NCBI RefSeq assembly: GCF_001421485.1
Contig: NZ_LMKK01000001.1
Coordinates: 563,717-627,716, forward strand
Length of the DNA stretch: 64,000 bases
Reading direction: 5' to 3'
Source of the DNA: Agreia sp. Leaf210
GTDB lineage: Bacteria > Actinomycetota > Actinomycetes > Actinomycetales > Microbacteriaceae
This document shows positions 15,443 to 23,851 of the stretch, one piece after another. The position numbers and the translations under genes were made by a program. Every line of letters starts with the position of its first letter. Positions within the stretch are counted from its first letter, which is position 1. A model generated the notes under the pieces. It was not told where the DNA came from. It searched no databases and saw nothing but the letters and a program-made list of their open reading frames with translations.

Positions 15443-16732
15443 CTACTCGATGCGCTCGGCTACCAGCGGTCCCCTCGGCGTCCAGTCGGCGGCGTCGCCG
15501 ATGCTCCACGCGCCCTCGACAGCCTCGAGCGCCCGCTCGAAGCGCTGCGGCTCGTCGGCGGAGAGGGTGAAGAGCGGCTGGCCGGCGGTGACCGTGTCGC
15601 CCGGCTTGACGTGCAGATCGATGCCGGCGGCGTGCTGCACCGGATCTTGCGCACGCGCACGTCCGGCTCCGAGCCGCCACGCGGCGATGCCGAAGGGCAG
15701 GGCCTCCTGCGTGAGCAGAACACCGTCGCGATCGGCCGTCACGACGTGGGTCTCGCGCGCGACCGGCAGAGCGGCATCCGGGTCGCCGCCCTGAGCCTCG
15801 ATGACCCGACGCCAGGTGTCCATGGCGCGGCCGTCGGCCAGCGCCTTCTCGACGTCGGCGTCGGGCTGCCCCGCGAGGCGCAGCATCTCTTTCGCCAGCG
15901 CGATCGTGAGCTCCACCACGTCGGCAGGGCCTCCGCCCGCAAGCACCTCGACCGACTCGCGTACCTCGTTCGCGTTTCCGATGGCCAACCCGAGCGGCAC
16001 GTTCATGTCGGTCAACAGAGCCGTCGTCGATACACCGGCGTCATTGCCGAGATCGACCATCGTGCGCGCGAGCTCACGCGACTTGTCGATGTCGACCATG
16101 AATGCGCCCGAGCCGAACTTGACGTCGAGAACGAGCGAGTCGGTTCCCTCCGCGATCTTCTTCGACATGATGCTGGATGCTATCAGCGGGATGGCCTCGA
16201 CCGTTCCGGTGATGTCGCGCAGCGCGTAGAGCTTCTTGTCGGCGGGAGCGAGACCGGAGCCGGCGGCGCAGATGACGCCGCCCACGTCGCGCAGCTGCGC
16301 GAACATCTCGTCGTTCGTGAGGTCTGCGCGCCACCCGGGAATGCTCTCGAGCTTGTCGAGGGTTCCGCCGGTGTGGCCGAGACCGCGACCCGAGAGCTGA
16401 GGTACGGCGACGCCGAACGACGCGACCAGGGGCATCAGCGGCAGAGTGATCTTGTCGCCCACCCCGCCGGTGGAGTGCTTGTCGACCGTCACCTTGCCGA
16501 GGCCCGCGAAGCTCATGCGCTCACCAGAGGCGATCATCGCGAGTGTCAGGTCGCGGATCTCCTGGCGCTCCATGCCGTTGAGCACGATCGCCATCGCCAT
16601 GGCGGCCATCTGCTCGTTGCCCACGAACCCGCGGGTGTAGGCGTCGACCAGCCAGTCGATTTCGGCGGTACTGAGGGATCCGTGATCGCGCTTGGTGCGG
16701 ATCAGGTCGACGACGTCGAAGGATTCTGACAC
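15443..16732 (-). CDS. deoA: Thymidine phosphorylase
   Basis: A 429-residue pyrimidine-nucleoside phosphorylase: phosphorolysis of thymidine/deoxyuridine to base and deoxyribose-1-phosphate. The family signature SGRGLGHTGGTLDKLESIPG, the phosphate/catalytic segment VDKHSTGGVGDK, and SSIMSKKIAEGTDSLVLDVK are present, with the C-terminal alpha/beta domain (DLHVKPGDTVTAGQPLFTL). GTG 16730-16732 is chosen since it matches the family N-terminus SESFDVVDLIRTKR and has AAAGG about eight bases upstream. Downstream of cdd in the same direction, 47 bases apart, so deoxycytidine can be deaminated and then cleaved. The repeat half-copy at 16752-16775 lies between the two. Confidence 0.94.
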   Translation of the reverse strand: MSESFDVVDLIRTKRDHGSLSTAEIDWLVDAYTRGFVGNEQMAAMAMAIVLNGMERQEIRDLTLAMIASGERMSFAGLGKVTVDKHSTGGVGDKITLPLMPLVASFGVAVPQLSGRGLGHTGGTLDKLESIPGWRADLTNDEMFAQLRDVGGVICAAGSGLAPADKKLYALRDITGTVEAIPLIASSIMSKKIAEGTDSLVLDVKFGSGAFMVDIDKSRELARTMVDLGNDAGVSTTALLTDMNVPLGLAIGNANEVRESVEVLAGGGPADVVELTIALAKEMLRLAGQPDADVEKALADGRAMDTWRRVIEAQGGDPDAALPVARETHVVTADRDGVLLTQEALPFGIAAWRLGAGRARAQDPVQHAAGIDLHVKPGDTVTAGQPLFTLSADEPQRFERALEAVEGAWSIGDAADWTPRGPLVAERIE

Positions 16733-16751
16733 GGATGGAGCCTTTCTGATG

Positions 16752-16775
16752 TTCCCTTCGACGAGCTCAGGGATC
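16752..16775. repeat. Single-arm copy of the 4113-4168 REP-like repeat
   Basis: TTCCCTTCGACGAGCTCAGG, continuing GATC, differs from one arm of the inverted repeat at 4149-4168 by a single base in the core (CAAG to CGAG). It lies in the short cdd-deoA spacer and has no pairing partner nearby. Confidence 0.6.
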
Positions 16776-16779
16776 GGGG

Positions 16780-17223
16780 TTAGTGCGTTTCGACGTAGGC
16801 CTGCAGCGTGCGCGGGCCGAAGGCATCCGGCAACACCTCGTCGATGGTGCGGATGCCGGAGACGGTCTGCAGGAGCATGCCGGGCGCCGAGTGTTCGTAG
16901 AGCAGCTGACGGCAGCGGCCGCAGGGCATGAGCGCGTTGCCGTCGCCGTCGACGCAGGTGAAAGCCACCAGGTGTCCCCCGCCCGTCATGTGCAGCGACG
17001 AGACGAGCGCGCACTCCGCGCACAGCGTGAGCCCGTAGCTGGCGTTCTCGACGTTGCATCCGGAGATCACACGGCCGTCGTCGACGAGGGCTGCGACGCC
17101 GACCGGGAATCTCGAGTACGGGACGTAGGCCTTCTTCATGGCCACGAGGGCCTCGGCGCGCAGCACCCCCCAGTCGATGGCCGCGTCCTGTTCGCTTCCG
17201 GATGCCTGTTCGATGTCGGTCAT
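16780..17223 (-). CDS. cdd: Cytidine deaminase
   Basis: A 147-residue zinc cytidine deaminase, converting (deoxy)cytidine to (deoxy)uridine. Substrate-binding FPVGVAALVDDG...SGCNVENASYG is followed by zinc ligand and proton shuttle C-A-E (C68, E70) and the P-C-G-R-C pair (C101, C104), the tetrameric-type three-cysteine arrangement. Start ATG 17221-17223 has AGGAGAG six bases upstream. It follows the nucleoside permease by ten bases and precedes deoA, forming a leftward import-deaminate-cleave operon. Confidence 0.94.
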   Translation of the reverse strand: MTDIEQASGSEQDAAIDWGVLRAEALVAMKKAYVPYSRFPVGVAALVDDGRVISGCNVENASYGLTLCAECALVSSLHMTGGGHLVAFTCVDGDGNALMPCGRCRQLLYEHSAPGMLLQTVSGIRTIDEVLPDAFGPRTLQAYVETH

Positions 17224-17233
17224 ATCGGCTCTC

Positions 17234-18538
17234 CTAGGACTTTATATACGCTTTGCCGGATGCGGCAGGCCCTCGGACACGGCCGACCACCCCCGCGACC
17301 GCGAAGATCGTCACGAGGTAGGGCAGCATCAGCATGAACTCGCTGGGCACGGGTGAACCGATGATGCTCAGCACACTCTGCAGGTTCGACGCGAATCCGA
17401 AGAGGAGGGCGGCGAGCGTCGCCCTGATCGGATCCCAGCGGCCGAAGATGACCGCCGCCAGCGCGATGAATCCGGCTCCGGCCGTCATCTCTTTGTTGAA
17501 TGACCCGACAGAGCCCATGGTGAAGTACGCACCACCGAGACCGGCGATCGCTCCGGCGAGCGAGACGTTCCAGAACCGGGTGCGGGCGACGTTGATTCCC
17601 ACGGTGTCGGCAGCCTGCGGGTGCTCGCCCACGGCGCGCAGACGCAGCCCCCAGCGCGTCTTGAAGAGGGCGAAGAAGACGACGGCGACCGCGACGTAGA
17701 GGATGTAGACGATGATCGTCTGGCGGAACAGCACAGGCCCGAGAATCGGGATCTCGCTGAGGCCGGGGATCGGGAGCCGGGGCAGCCGGATGGTGGCGCT
17801 GTTGTTGAGCAGATCGGTGTTCTTGGTCAGCACCTGCGAGTAGAGGAAGCTCGTGAGGCCCGTGACCAGCACGTTGAGAACGACACCCACGATGACCTGG
17901 TCGACGAAGTACTTGATCGAGAACGCCGCCAGCACGAACGACACGAGCACACCGGCGGCCATGGCCGAGATGAGACCGAGCACGGCCTGGCCGGTGACCG
18001 ACGCGACCACGGCCGAGACGAACGCGCCCGCGAGCAGCTGCCCCTCGATGGCGACGTTCACCACACCGACGCGCTCGGAGATGACGCCGCCGAGGGCTCC
18101 GAAGACGAGCGGAACGCTCAGACCGACCGCTCCGACGAGGAGACCGGGAACGGGGATCGTGGCGCCGGCCGCTGCCCATGTGAGGAATGCGACGAGGAAC
18201 AGGAGGGCGAACACGACCGTGATCCAGAGCCGGACAGGCCGGTTGCGCGACACGAGGAATGCACTGTAGGCGGCCAGGGCCACCAGCAGAACGGTGAGCA
18301 CGATGCCGGTCGCACGCGTCGGCGCCTCGATCGTGGGGATCTGTACGAAGTCGGAGTCGGTCGACAGCCGGAATCCGCTGACGCCCTCTCGGCCGAAGAC
18401 GACGAAGAGGAGGATCGCGATGATCGAGAAGATGCCGAAGGCGATCGGTGCCTTCCAGCTCTTGACGACGGTCTTCTCGAGAGCCGGCGGAACGGAGTCC
18501 GGATGGTTGTGCTGCAGCGGCGCGTCTTGGATGGTCAC
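17234..18538 (-). CDS. Nucleoside ABC transporter permease (second subunit)
   Basis: A 434-residue integral membrane permease of the BPD_transp_2/YufQ-NupC family, about ten membrane segments (for example IAFGIFSIIAILLFVVFG near residue 33 and a run of helices from about 95). The conserved EAA-like/family segment FALFKTRWGLRLRAVGEHPQ and NVSLAGAIAGLGGAYFTMG are visible. It pairs with the upstream permease to form the channel of a nucleoside importer fed by BMP lipoproteins. GTG 18536-18538 overlaps the stop of the first permease (GTGA). Followed ten bases later by cdd. Confidence 0.9.
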   Translation of the reverse strand: MTIQDAPLQHNHPDSVPPALEKTVVKSWKAPIAFGIFSIIAILLFVVFGREGVSGFRLSTDSDFVQIPTIEAPTRATGIVLTVLLVALAAYSAFLVSRNRPVRLWITVVFALLFLVAFLTWAAAGATIPVPGLLVGAVGLSVPLVFGALGGVISERVGVVNVAIEGQLLAGAFVSAVVASVTGQAVLGLISAMAAGVLVSFVLAAFSIKYFVDQVIVGVVLNVLVTGLTSFLYSQVLTKNTDLLNNSATIRLPRLPIPGLSEIPILGPVLFRQTIIVYILYVAVAVVFFALFKTRWGLRLRAVGEHPQAADTVGINVARTRFWNVSLAGAIAGLGGAYFTMGSVGSFNKEMTAGAGFIALAAVIFGRWDPIRATLAALLFGFASNLQSVLSIIGSPVPSEFMLMLPYLVTIFAVAGVVGRVRGPAASGKAYIKS

Positions 18539-19821
18539 TTGGTCGCCTCCGCAGTCTGAGTGCGCGGTCGTCGGAGTTTGACACCGCTCGGTTTGGGCAG
18601 CCGGAACACCGCGCGCACGAGCGGGGGCGCCGCGATGAAGAGCACGATGAGGGATTGGATCACGACGACGATGTCGATGGGGATTCCCTCCGACGCCTGC
18701 ATGGCGAAACCGCCGGCCTTGAATGCGCCGAACAGGATTCCGGCGAAGAAGATGCCCCACGGCTTGGAGCGACCGAGCAGCGCCACGGTGATGGCGTCGA
18801 AGCCGATGCCCGCGTCGATGCCCGAACTGAATCCGGTCGTGACCGTGCCGAGAACCTGCGCGACGCCGGCGAGGCCGACGAGGCCGCCCGACAGGAGCAT
18901 CGCGTAGATGTACATCTTGTTGACGCTGATGCCCGCGACGCGAGCGGCGTTCGGATTCTCGCCCACCGCGCGGAACTGGAAGCCGAGATTCGACCGGTTG
19001 AGCAGGTACCAGACGTAGATCGTGGCCGCGATCACGAAGATGAATCCCCAGTGCAGATTGAACTGCGGGCCGAGGAGGTCGGGGAACACGGCTGTGGGGA
19101 GCGCAGCCGGCGTCTTCGGGTTGTTCGAGCCGGGAGCCTGGAGCAGTCCGGGGGTCTTCAGCATGAACGAGATCAGGTAGAGGGCCACGAAGTTGAGCAT
19201 GATCGTGACGATCACCTCGTGCGCTCCCGTTCTCGCCTTCAGCAGTCCGACGATTCCGCCCCAGAGAGCACCACCGATGATGCCGGCGGCGACGGCGAGA
19301 ATGAGGTGCAGTCCGTAGGGCAGCTCGAACGACCAGCTGACCCACCCGGCGCACGCGGCGGCGATGAGCATCTGGCCGCGGCCGCCGATGTTGAAGAGTC
19401 CGACGCGGAACGCCAGCCCCACACCGAGACCCGCCGCGATGAGCGGGGTGGCGAAGGTGAGCGTCTCGGTGAGCGGCTTGATGCCGGCGATGAAGCCGGG
19501 GCGACGGAAGTTGTACACCGCACCCTGGAACAGCGAGGTGTAGGCGCCCGAGACGGAATCCCAGACCGCCTTGATCAGGTCGCCGGGGCGGGCGAAGAAG
19601 TACCCCGCGGCCGTAGAGACCTTGTCATCGGTGAGGGCGATCAGGATTCCGCCCGCGAGCATCGCCAGCACGACGGCCAGAACCGAGATCATGGCGCTTC
19701 CGCCCACGATCTCGCGCATGACTCCGTGCCAGCGCGGCTCGGCGATGGACGCGTCGGGCTTCTGGGGCGAGGATGCGACGGGTGGGCCGGAATCGACGGG
19801 TGGGACTGTGGGCTGGCTCAC
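18535..19821 (-). CDS. Nucleoside ABC transporter permease (first subunit)
   Basis: A 428-residue membrane permease of the YufP-NupB type: a Pro-rich cytoplasmic N-terminus of about 30 residues, then hydrophobic segments from MISVLAVVLAMLAGGILIALT onward (listed up to ILIA for length reasons), the loop LGVGLAFRVGLFNIGGRGQM characteristic of the family, and NLGFQFRAVGENPNAARVAG. GTG 19819-19821 overlaps the ATPase stop by four bases. Together with its partner and the double-NBD ATPase it forms a nucleoside importer; substrate assignment rests on the BMP receptor and on the neighbouring cdd/deoA/pnp genes. Confidence 0.9.
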   Translation of the reverse strand: MSQPTVPPVDSGPPVASSPQKPDASIAEPRWHGVMREIVGGSAMISVLAVVLAMLAGGILIALTDDKVSTAAGYFFARPGDLIKAVWDSVSGAYTSLFQGAVYNFRRPGFIAGIKPLTETLTFATPLIAAGLGVGLAFRVGLFNIGGRGQMLIAAACAGWVSWSFELPYGLHLILAVAAGIIGGALWGGIVGLLKARTGAHEVIVTIMLNFVALYLISFMLKTPGLLQAPGSNNPKTPAALPTAVFPDLLGPQFNLHWGFIFVIAATIYVWYLLNRSNLGFQFRAVGENPNAARVAGISVNKMYIYAMLLSGGLVGLAGVAQVLGTVTTGFSSGIDAGIGFDAITVALLGRSKPWGIFFAGILFGAFKAGGFAMQASEGIPIDIVVVIQSLIVLFIAAPPLVRAVFRLPKPSGVKLRRPRTQTAEATK

Positions 19822-21353
19822 GCGGCCGCTCCTTCGGGTGGGGAGGTGACGGAATCGGGTACTTCGCCGGCCATCATGAGTCCGAGCACGTCGCGAGACG
19901 TGTCGCCCGGCACGATGCCCACGATCGTTCCCCGGTACATCACGGCGATGCGATCGGCGAGCGCGACGACCTCGTCGAGCTCGGTCGACACGACGATGAC
20001 CGGAATGCCGGAGTCGCGCGTCGCAACGATGCGCTTGTGCACGAACTCGATCGAGCCGACGTCGATTCCGCGGGTCGGCTGGGCCGCCATGAAGAGGCGC
20101 AGGTCGCGGCTGAGCTCGCGAGCGAGCACGACCTTCTGCTGGTTTCCGCCGGAGAGACGGCCGACCGGAGTGGTGATGCCCTGGCTGCGGACGTCGAACT
20201 CCTTCGACTTCTGCTCGGCGAATTCCTTGAGGTAGTTGAGCTGGAGTGTTCCCGCTTTGACGAACGGCGGCCCGTCGCTGCGGTCGAGCATCAGGTTCTC
20301 GGCGATCGTGAACTCGCCGACGAGACCGTCTTCTTTTCGGTCTTCCGGCACGAAGCCGATTCCCGACGCGAGCACCTGCTTCACAGACAGACCCCGGATC
20401 GACTTGCCGTCGAGCGTGATCTCGCCGCGCACGCGCTGCTGCAGACCCATGATGGCCTCGGTGAGCTCGGTCTGGCCGTTGCCCTGGACACCGGCGATCG
20501 CGAGGATCTCACCCGCCCGAACGTCGAAGCTCACATTGTTGACCACCAGCTGGCCGTGGGGGTCGACCACCGAGAGATTGGAGACGACGAAGGCGTCTGC
20601 TCCCGGGGTGGCCGGATCTTTGTGCACGGTCAGCTCGACCGCGCGACCCACCATGAGCGAGGCCAGCTCGGCATTCGTCGCCGTCGGCGACGCCTCGCCG
20701 ACGACCTTGCCGAGGCGGATGACCGTAATGCGGTCGGCCACCTCACGCACCTCGCGGAGCTTGTGGGTGATGAAGACGATGGACGTACCGGCGGCTTTCA
20801 GCTGCCTCATGATGGCCATGAGCTCATCGGTCTCCTGAGGCGTGAGCACGGCGGTGGGCTCGTCGAACACGAGCACCTTGGCGTCGCGCGACAGCGCCTT
20901 GATGATCTCGACCCGCTGCTGCACACCGACGGGCAGATCGTCGACCAGCGCATCCGGGTCGACGTGGAAGCCGAACCTCTCGCTGATCTCACGCACCTTC
21001 TCGCGTGCGGCGCCGAGGTCGAGCACGCCGGCCGCGTTCGTCTTCTCGTGGCCGAGCATCACGTTCTCGGCGACAGTGAACACGGGGATGAGCATGAAGT
21101 GCTGGTGCACCATACCGATTCCCGCCGCCATGGCATCGCCCGGCCCTGCGAAGTGCTGCACGACATCGTCGAGCAGAATGTCTCCCTCTTCGGCCTTGTA
21201 GAGGCCGTAGAGCACGTTCATCAACGTCGACTTGCCTGCGCCGTTCTCACCGAGGAGACAGTGGATCTCGCCCGGCTCGATCGTGAGGTCGATGTGGTCG
21301 TTGGCCGTGAGTGCGCCGAAGCGCTTGGTAATGCCACGGAGTTCGAGCTTCAT
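19818..21353 (-). CDS. Nucleoside ABC transporter, double-domain ATP-binding protein
   Basis: A 511-residue tandem ATPase of the carbohydrate/nucleoside uptake (CUT2-like, YufO/NupA) class. NBD1 has Walker A GENGAGKSTL (about 36-45), a degenerate signature DLPVGVQQRVEIIKAL and Walker B VLVFDEP. NBD2 has a degenerate Walker A AGVQGNGQTEL and a good signature LSGGNQQKVVLAREL followed by LFMAAQPTRGID. The asymmetry is normal for the family. ATG 21351-21353 is supported by a TAGATT box exactly six bases upstream. It lies about 108 bases after the first BMP gene, with a hairpin between, so its expression may be partly independent of the receptor. Confidence 0.93.
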   Translation of the reverse strand: MKLELRGITKRFGALTANDHIDLTIEPGEIHCLLGENGAGKSTLMNVLYGLYKAEEGDILLDDVVQHFAGPGDAMAAGIGMVHQHFMLIPVFTVAENVMLGHEKTNAAGVLDLGAAREKVREISERFGFHVDPDALVDDLPVGVQQRVEIIKALSRDAKVLVFDEPTAVLTPQETDELMAIMRQLKAAGTSIVFITHKLREVREVADRITVIRLGKVVGEASPTATNAELASLMVGRAVELTVHKDPATPGADAFVVSNLSVVDPHGQLVVNNVSFDVRAGEILAIAGVQGNGQTELTEAIMGLQQRVRGEITLDGKSIRGLSVKQVLASGIGFVPEDRKEDGLVGEFTIAENLMLDRSDGPPFVKAGTLQLNYLKEFAEQKSKEFDVRSQGITTPVGRLSGGNQQKVVLARELSRDLRLFMAAQPTRGIDVGSIEFVHKRIVATRDSGIPVIVVSTELDEVVALADRIAVMYRGTIVGIVPGDTSRDVLGLMMAGEVPDSVTSPPEGAAA

Positions 21354-21359
21354 AGAGAC

Positions 21360-21365
21360 AATCTA
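21360..21365 (-). promoter_or_regulatory. -10 box TAGATT, leaderless-type, for nucleoside ABC ATPase
   Basis: Minus-strand TAGATT-N6-ATG; the whole string TAGATTGTCTCTATG differs by one base from the one before holB at the other end of the window. Confidence 0.6.
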
Positions 21366-21405
21366 CCCATCAGTTCGATGCGTGAAGAGCGCGCTTAACG
21401 CGATC

Positions 21406-21431
21406 GGGGGACCAGCCTTGGCTGGCCCCCC
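21406..21431 (-). terminator. Hairpin between BMP receptor and ATPase genes
   Basis: GGGGG-A-CCAGCC / GGCTGG-C-CCCCC, an 11-pair stem with one A-C mismatch and a two-base loop, right after the BMP gene. There is no T-run, so it may act as a 3'-end stabiliser or partial terminator that keeps receptor expression above that of the channel genes. Confidence 0.6.
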
Positions 21432-21461
21432 GATTTCACGCGGGTTGAACGGTTCGTACGA

Positions 21462-22541
21462 CTACTTGCTCAGGTACGAGGAGACCTTGACGTCGCCCGA
21501 GACGATCTTCGCCTTCAGGTCGTCGATCTCGCCCTGGAGCGAGGGGTTCACCTTCGACTCGAAGTCGTGGAACGACGCCATGCCGACTCCGTCGTTCTCG
21601 AGCGTTCCGACGTAGGGCTCGCTCGAGAAGTCACCGGCAGCGGCGTCGGTGACGACCGTGTCGGTGGCCGTCTTGATGCCCTTGAGGATCGACGTCAGGT
21701 AGAGGTCCTTGTAGGTGGGGTCGCTCTCGTAGAGGTCGGAGTCGACACCGACCATGGCGATGTCCTTGCCGGACTCCTGGATCGCGACGCCCGCGCTCTG
21801 GTAGATCGGTCCACCGACCGGCAGCAGGATGTCTGCGCCCTGGTCGATGAAGTTCTGAGCGGTGGTCTTGGCGACGTCGTTGGCTTCGAAGCCACCGGTG
21901 AAGGTAGCGGAGTCGGGGTTGTCGAGGTCGTAGCCCAGAACCTTGACGTCCTTGGACTTCTGCTCGTTGTAGTACTTGACGCCCTGTGCGAAGCCGTCCA
22001 TGAAGATGGTGACGGTGGGGAAGTTCATTCCGCCCCAGGTGGCGACGATGCCCGACTTCGAGTAGTCGGCGGCCGCGTAGCCAGCGAGGAATGCGGCACC
22101 GGCGGTGTCGAACGTGATCGGCTTGACATTGTCGGCCGTGATGGAGGCATCGTCGATGATCGCGAACTCGATGTCGGAGTTCGCTTCGGCAGCAGCCTTG
22201 GTCGCGTCGGCGAGCGCGAAGCCGACCGTGACGATCAGCGTGCAGTTCTGGTCGACGAGGCTCGAGATGTTCGGAGCGAACGCGGTCTCGGAGTCGGACT
22301 GAACGGTGACGGGCTCGACGCCCAGCTTCTTCGCGGCGTCGTTGAGACCCTCGAAGCCAGCCTGGTTGAAGGACTTGTCATCGAATCCACCAGCGTCGGA
22401 AACCATGCAGGGAAGCGCGTTCGAAGCGGCGGCGTCTGTCGAACCGGTTTCGGCCGGCGCGGATGCGCAACCGGCGAGGAGTGCGGCGAAGCCGAGGGTG
22501 GCGATGCCGCCCATGGCGGCACGGCGGATGGTCTTGCTCAA
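21462..22541 (-). CDS. BMP family nucleoside-binding lipoprotein (receptor 1)
   Basis: A 359-residue substrate-binding lipoprotein of the BMP/PnrA family. Signal peptide with lipobox LLAGC (lipidated Cys about residue 25), then MVSDAGGFDDKSFNQAGFEG, TLIVTVGFALADATKAAA, GGMNFPTVTIFMDGFAQGV and DQGADILLPVGGPI, the nucleoside-pocket motifs of the family. Start is a TTG at 22539-22541: GGAGG lies five bases upstream and the Lys/Arg-rich signal-peptide n-region (SKTIRR) follows directly; no ATG fits. First gene of the importer operon. A palindromic candidate operator is at 22598-22615, 57 bases upstream. A paralogous receptor is encoded immediately upstream. Confidence 0.92.
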   Translation of the reverse strand: MSKTIRRAAMGGIATLGFAALLAGCASAPAETGSTDAAASNALPCMVSDAGGFDDKSFNQAGFEGLNDAAKKLGVEPVTVQSDSETAFAPNISSLVDQNCTLIVTVGFALADATKAAAEANSDIEFAIIDDASITADNVKPITFDTAGAAFLAGYAAADYSKSGIVATWGGMNFPTVTIFMDGFAQGVKYYNEQKSKDVKVLGYDLDNPDSATFTGGFEANDVAKTTAQNFIDQGADILLPVGGPIYQSAGVAIQESGKDIAMVGVDSDLYESDPTYKDLYLTSILKGIKTATDTVVTDAAAGDFSSEPYVGTLENDGVGMASFHDFESKVNPSLQGEIDDLKAKIVSGDVKVSSYLSK

Positions 22542-22597
22542 GATGTCCTCCAAGGATTGCCCCGCGATGAAAGCGGAGCGCAGGGCTGTGTGGTTTC

Positions 22598-22615
22598 TCA
22601 CGTTACCTAATGTGA
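22598..22615. promoter_or_regulatory. 18-bp imperfect palindrome upstream of BMP receptor 1
   Basis: TCACGTTACCTAATGTGA: arms TCAC-N-TTA and TAA-N-GTGA pair at 14 of 18 positions, 57 bases upstream of the TTG start of the importer operon. A good size for a dimeric regulator site; the ligand protein is unknown. Confidence 0.5.
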
Positions 22616-22757
22616 CGCGAGTCGAGACGCCTGCGCACGGCATCGCGGCCCAGTCGTTACAAAGACGCGTTCGCGCCGAAACAACCCCGAAATGTTCACC
22701 GCGAAAAAGCCCGAAAGACGCCGGCTGCGCCGCTCGGCACGGCGTCGAGCGGACCGG

Positions 22758-23813
22758 CTACGGCGTGCTGGGGCTCGTGACCTCGAGTGCGCCCGAGACG
22801 ATGTCGGCCTTCAGCCCGTCGAGTTCGGCCTGCAACTCGGGCGTGACCGCGGCCGCCTTGTCGTGGTAGGGCGCCAGCGCCACTCCCCCGTTCTCGAGGG
22901 TTCCCACGAAGGGCGTGTTGTCGAACGAGCCGTCGAGGTCGTCGCCGACGATCTGCACGACGGCGTCGCCGGTGTTCTTCAGCACGCTCGTGAGGATGAT
23001 CGACTTGTAGGTCGCCGGCAGCGTCTCGTAGCCGTCGTTGTCGACCCAGACGATCGACACGTTGGGGTTCTCGAGCGCCGCCGCTGCCGCACCCTCGCCC
23101 ACCTGGCCGGCCACGGGCAGGATCACGTCGGCTCCCTGGTCGATGAACGCCTGGGTCGTGACCTTGCCCTTGTTGATGTCTTCGAAGTCTCCGGTGAACA
23201 CACCGTCCTGGGCATCCTTGTTCCATCCGAGGGCCTGCACGGCGGTGCCGTGCACCGCGTTGTACTTGGCGACGCCGTCGACGAAGCCGTCCATGAAGAG
23301 GGTCACGGGGGGCTGGTTTCCCCCGCCGAAAGTAGCGACCTTGCCGGTCGCGCTCGTTCCCGCCGCGAGGTATCCGGCCAGGTACGCGGCCTGGGCGGTG
23401 TCGAAGACGATCGGTTTGATGTTCTCGCCGTCGACCTGCTCGTCGACGATCGCGAAGTGCACGTCGGGGTTCGCCTTGGCGGCAGCCGTGGTCGCGTCGG
23501 CCAGCTCGTAGCCGACCGTCAGAACGAACTGGCATCCGCTGTCGACGGCCTGGGTCACGTTGGGCGCCAGGTCGGTCTCGTTGGTCGACACGATCACCTC
23601 GGCGTCGATCGAGAGGTCGGCCTTGGCCTTCTCGAGGCCCTCCCAACTCGACTGGTTGAACGAGCGGTCCTCGAGGCCGCCGGAGTTGGTGACCATTCGG
23701 GCGCAGTAGTCGCTGGCCGTCTCGGAGGTCTCGGGCGCCGGAGCGCATCCGGCGAGCACGAGGGCCGACGCGGCCACGACGACGACGGAGCGCAGAACAG
23801 ATGAGGTCGACAT
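22758..23813 (-). CDS. BMP family nucleoside-binding lipoprotein (receptor 2)
   Basis: A 351-residue BMP/PnrA-family lipoprotein, paralogous to the next gene: lipobox VLAGC (Cys about 23), MVTNSGGLEDRSFNQSSWEG, FVLTVGYELADATTAAA, GGGNQPPVTLFMDGFVDGV, DQGADVILPVAGQ, and a C-terminal helix pair ending PELQAELDGLKADIVSG. The N-terminal pocket differs from receptor 1 (GGLEDRS versus GGFDDKS), and the region after the lipobox is shorter, consistent with a different ligand preference. Same orientation, ending about 216 bases upstream of receptor 1's start. Only one ABC channel is encoded, so the two receptors may share it. Confidence 0.9.
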   Translation of the reverse strand: MSTSSVLRSVVVVAASALVLAGCAPAPETSETASDYCARMVTNSGGLEDRSFNQSSWEGLEKAKADLSIDAEVIVSTNETDLAPNVTQAVDSGCQFVLTVGYELADATTAAAKANPDVHFAIVDEQVDGENIKPIVFDTAQAAYLAGYLAAGTSATGKVATFGGGNQPPVTLFMDGFVDGVAKYNAVHGTAVQALGWNKDAQDGVFTGDFEDINKGKVTTQAFIDQGADVILPVAGQVGEGAAAAALENPNVSIVWVDNDGYETLPATYKSIILTSVLKNTGDAVVQIVGDDLDGSFDNTPFVGTLENGGVALAPYHDKAAAVTPELQAELDGLKADIVSGALEVTSPSTP

Positions 23814-23851
23814 GCAGAAGACACTAGTGGCTCGGTGGCCCGAGCATGAGG

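Noticed and set aside
14069-16729. 886-codon plus-strand open frame
   Set aside because: Antisense to the WXG100 protein and deoA; composition is Arg/Ala-rich with no recognisable domain, typical of high-GC shadow frames.
18655-21398. Long plus-strand frames opposite the ABC transporter genes
   Set aside because: Asp/Glu/Arg-rich, no domain, fully antisense to well-conserved transporter genes.
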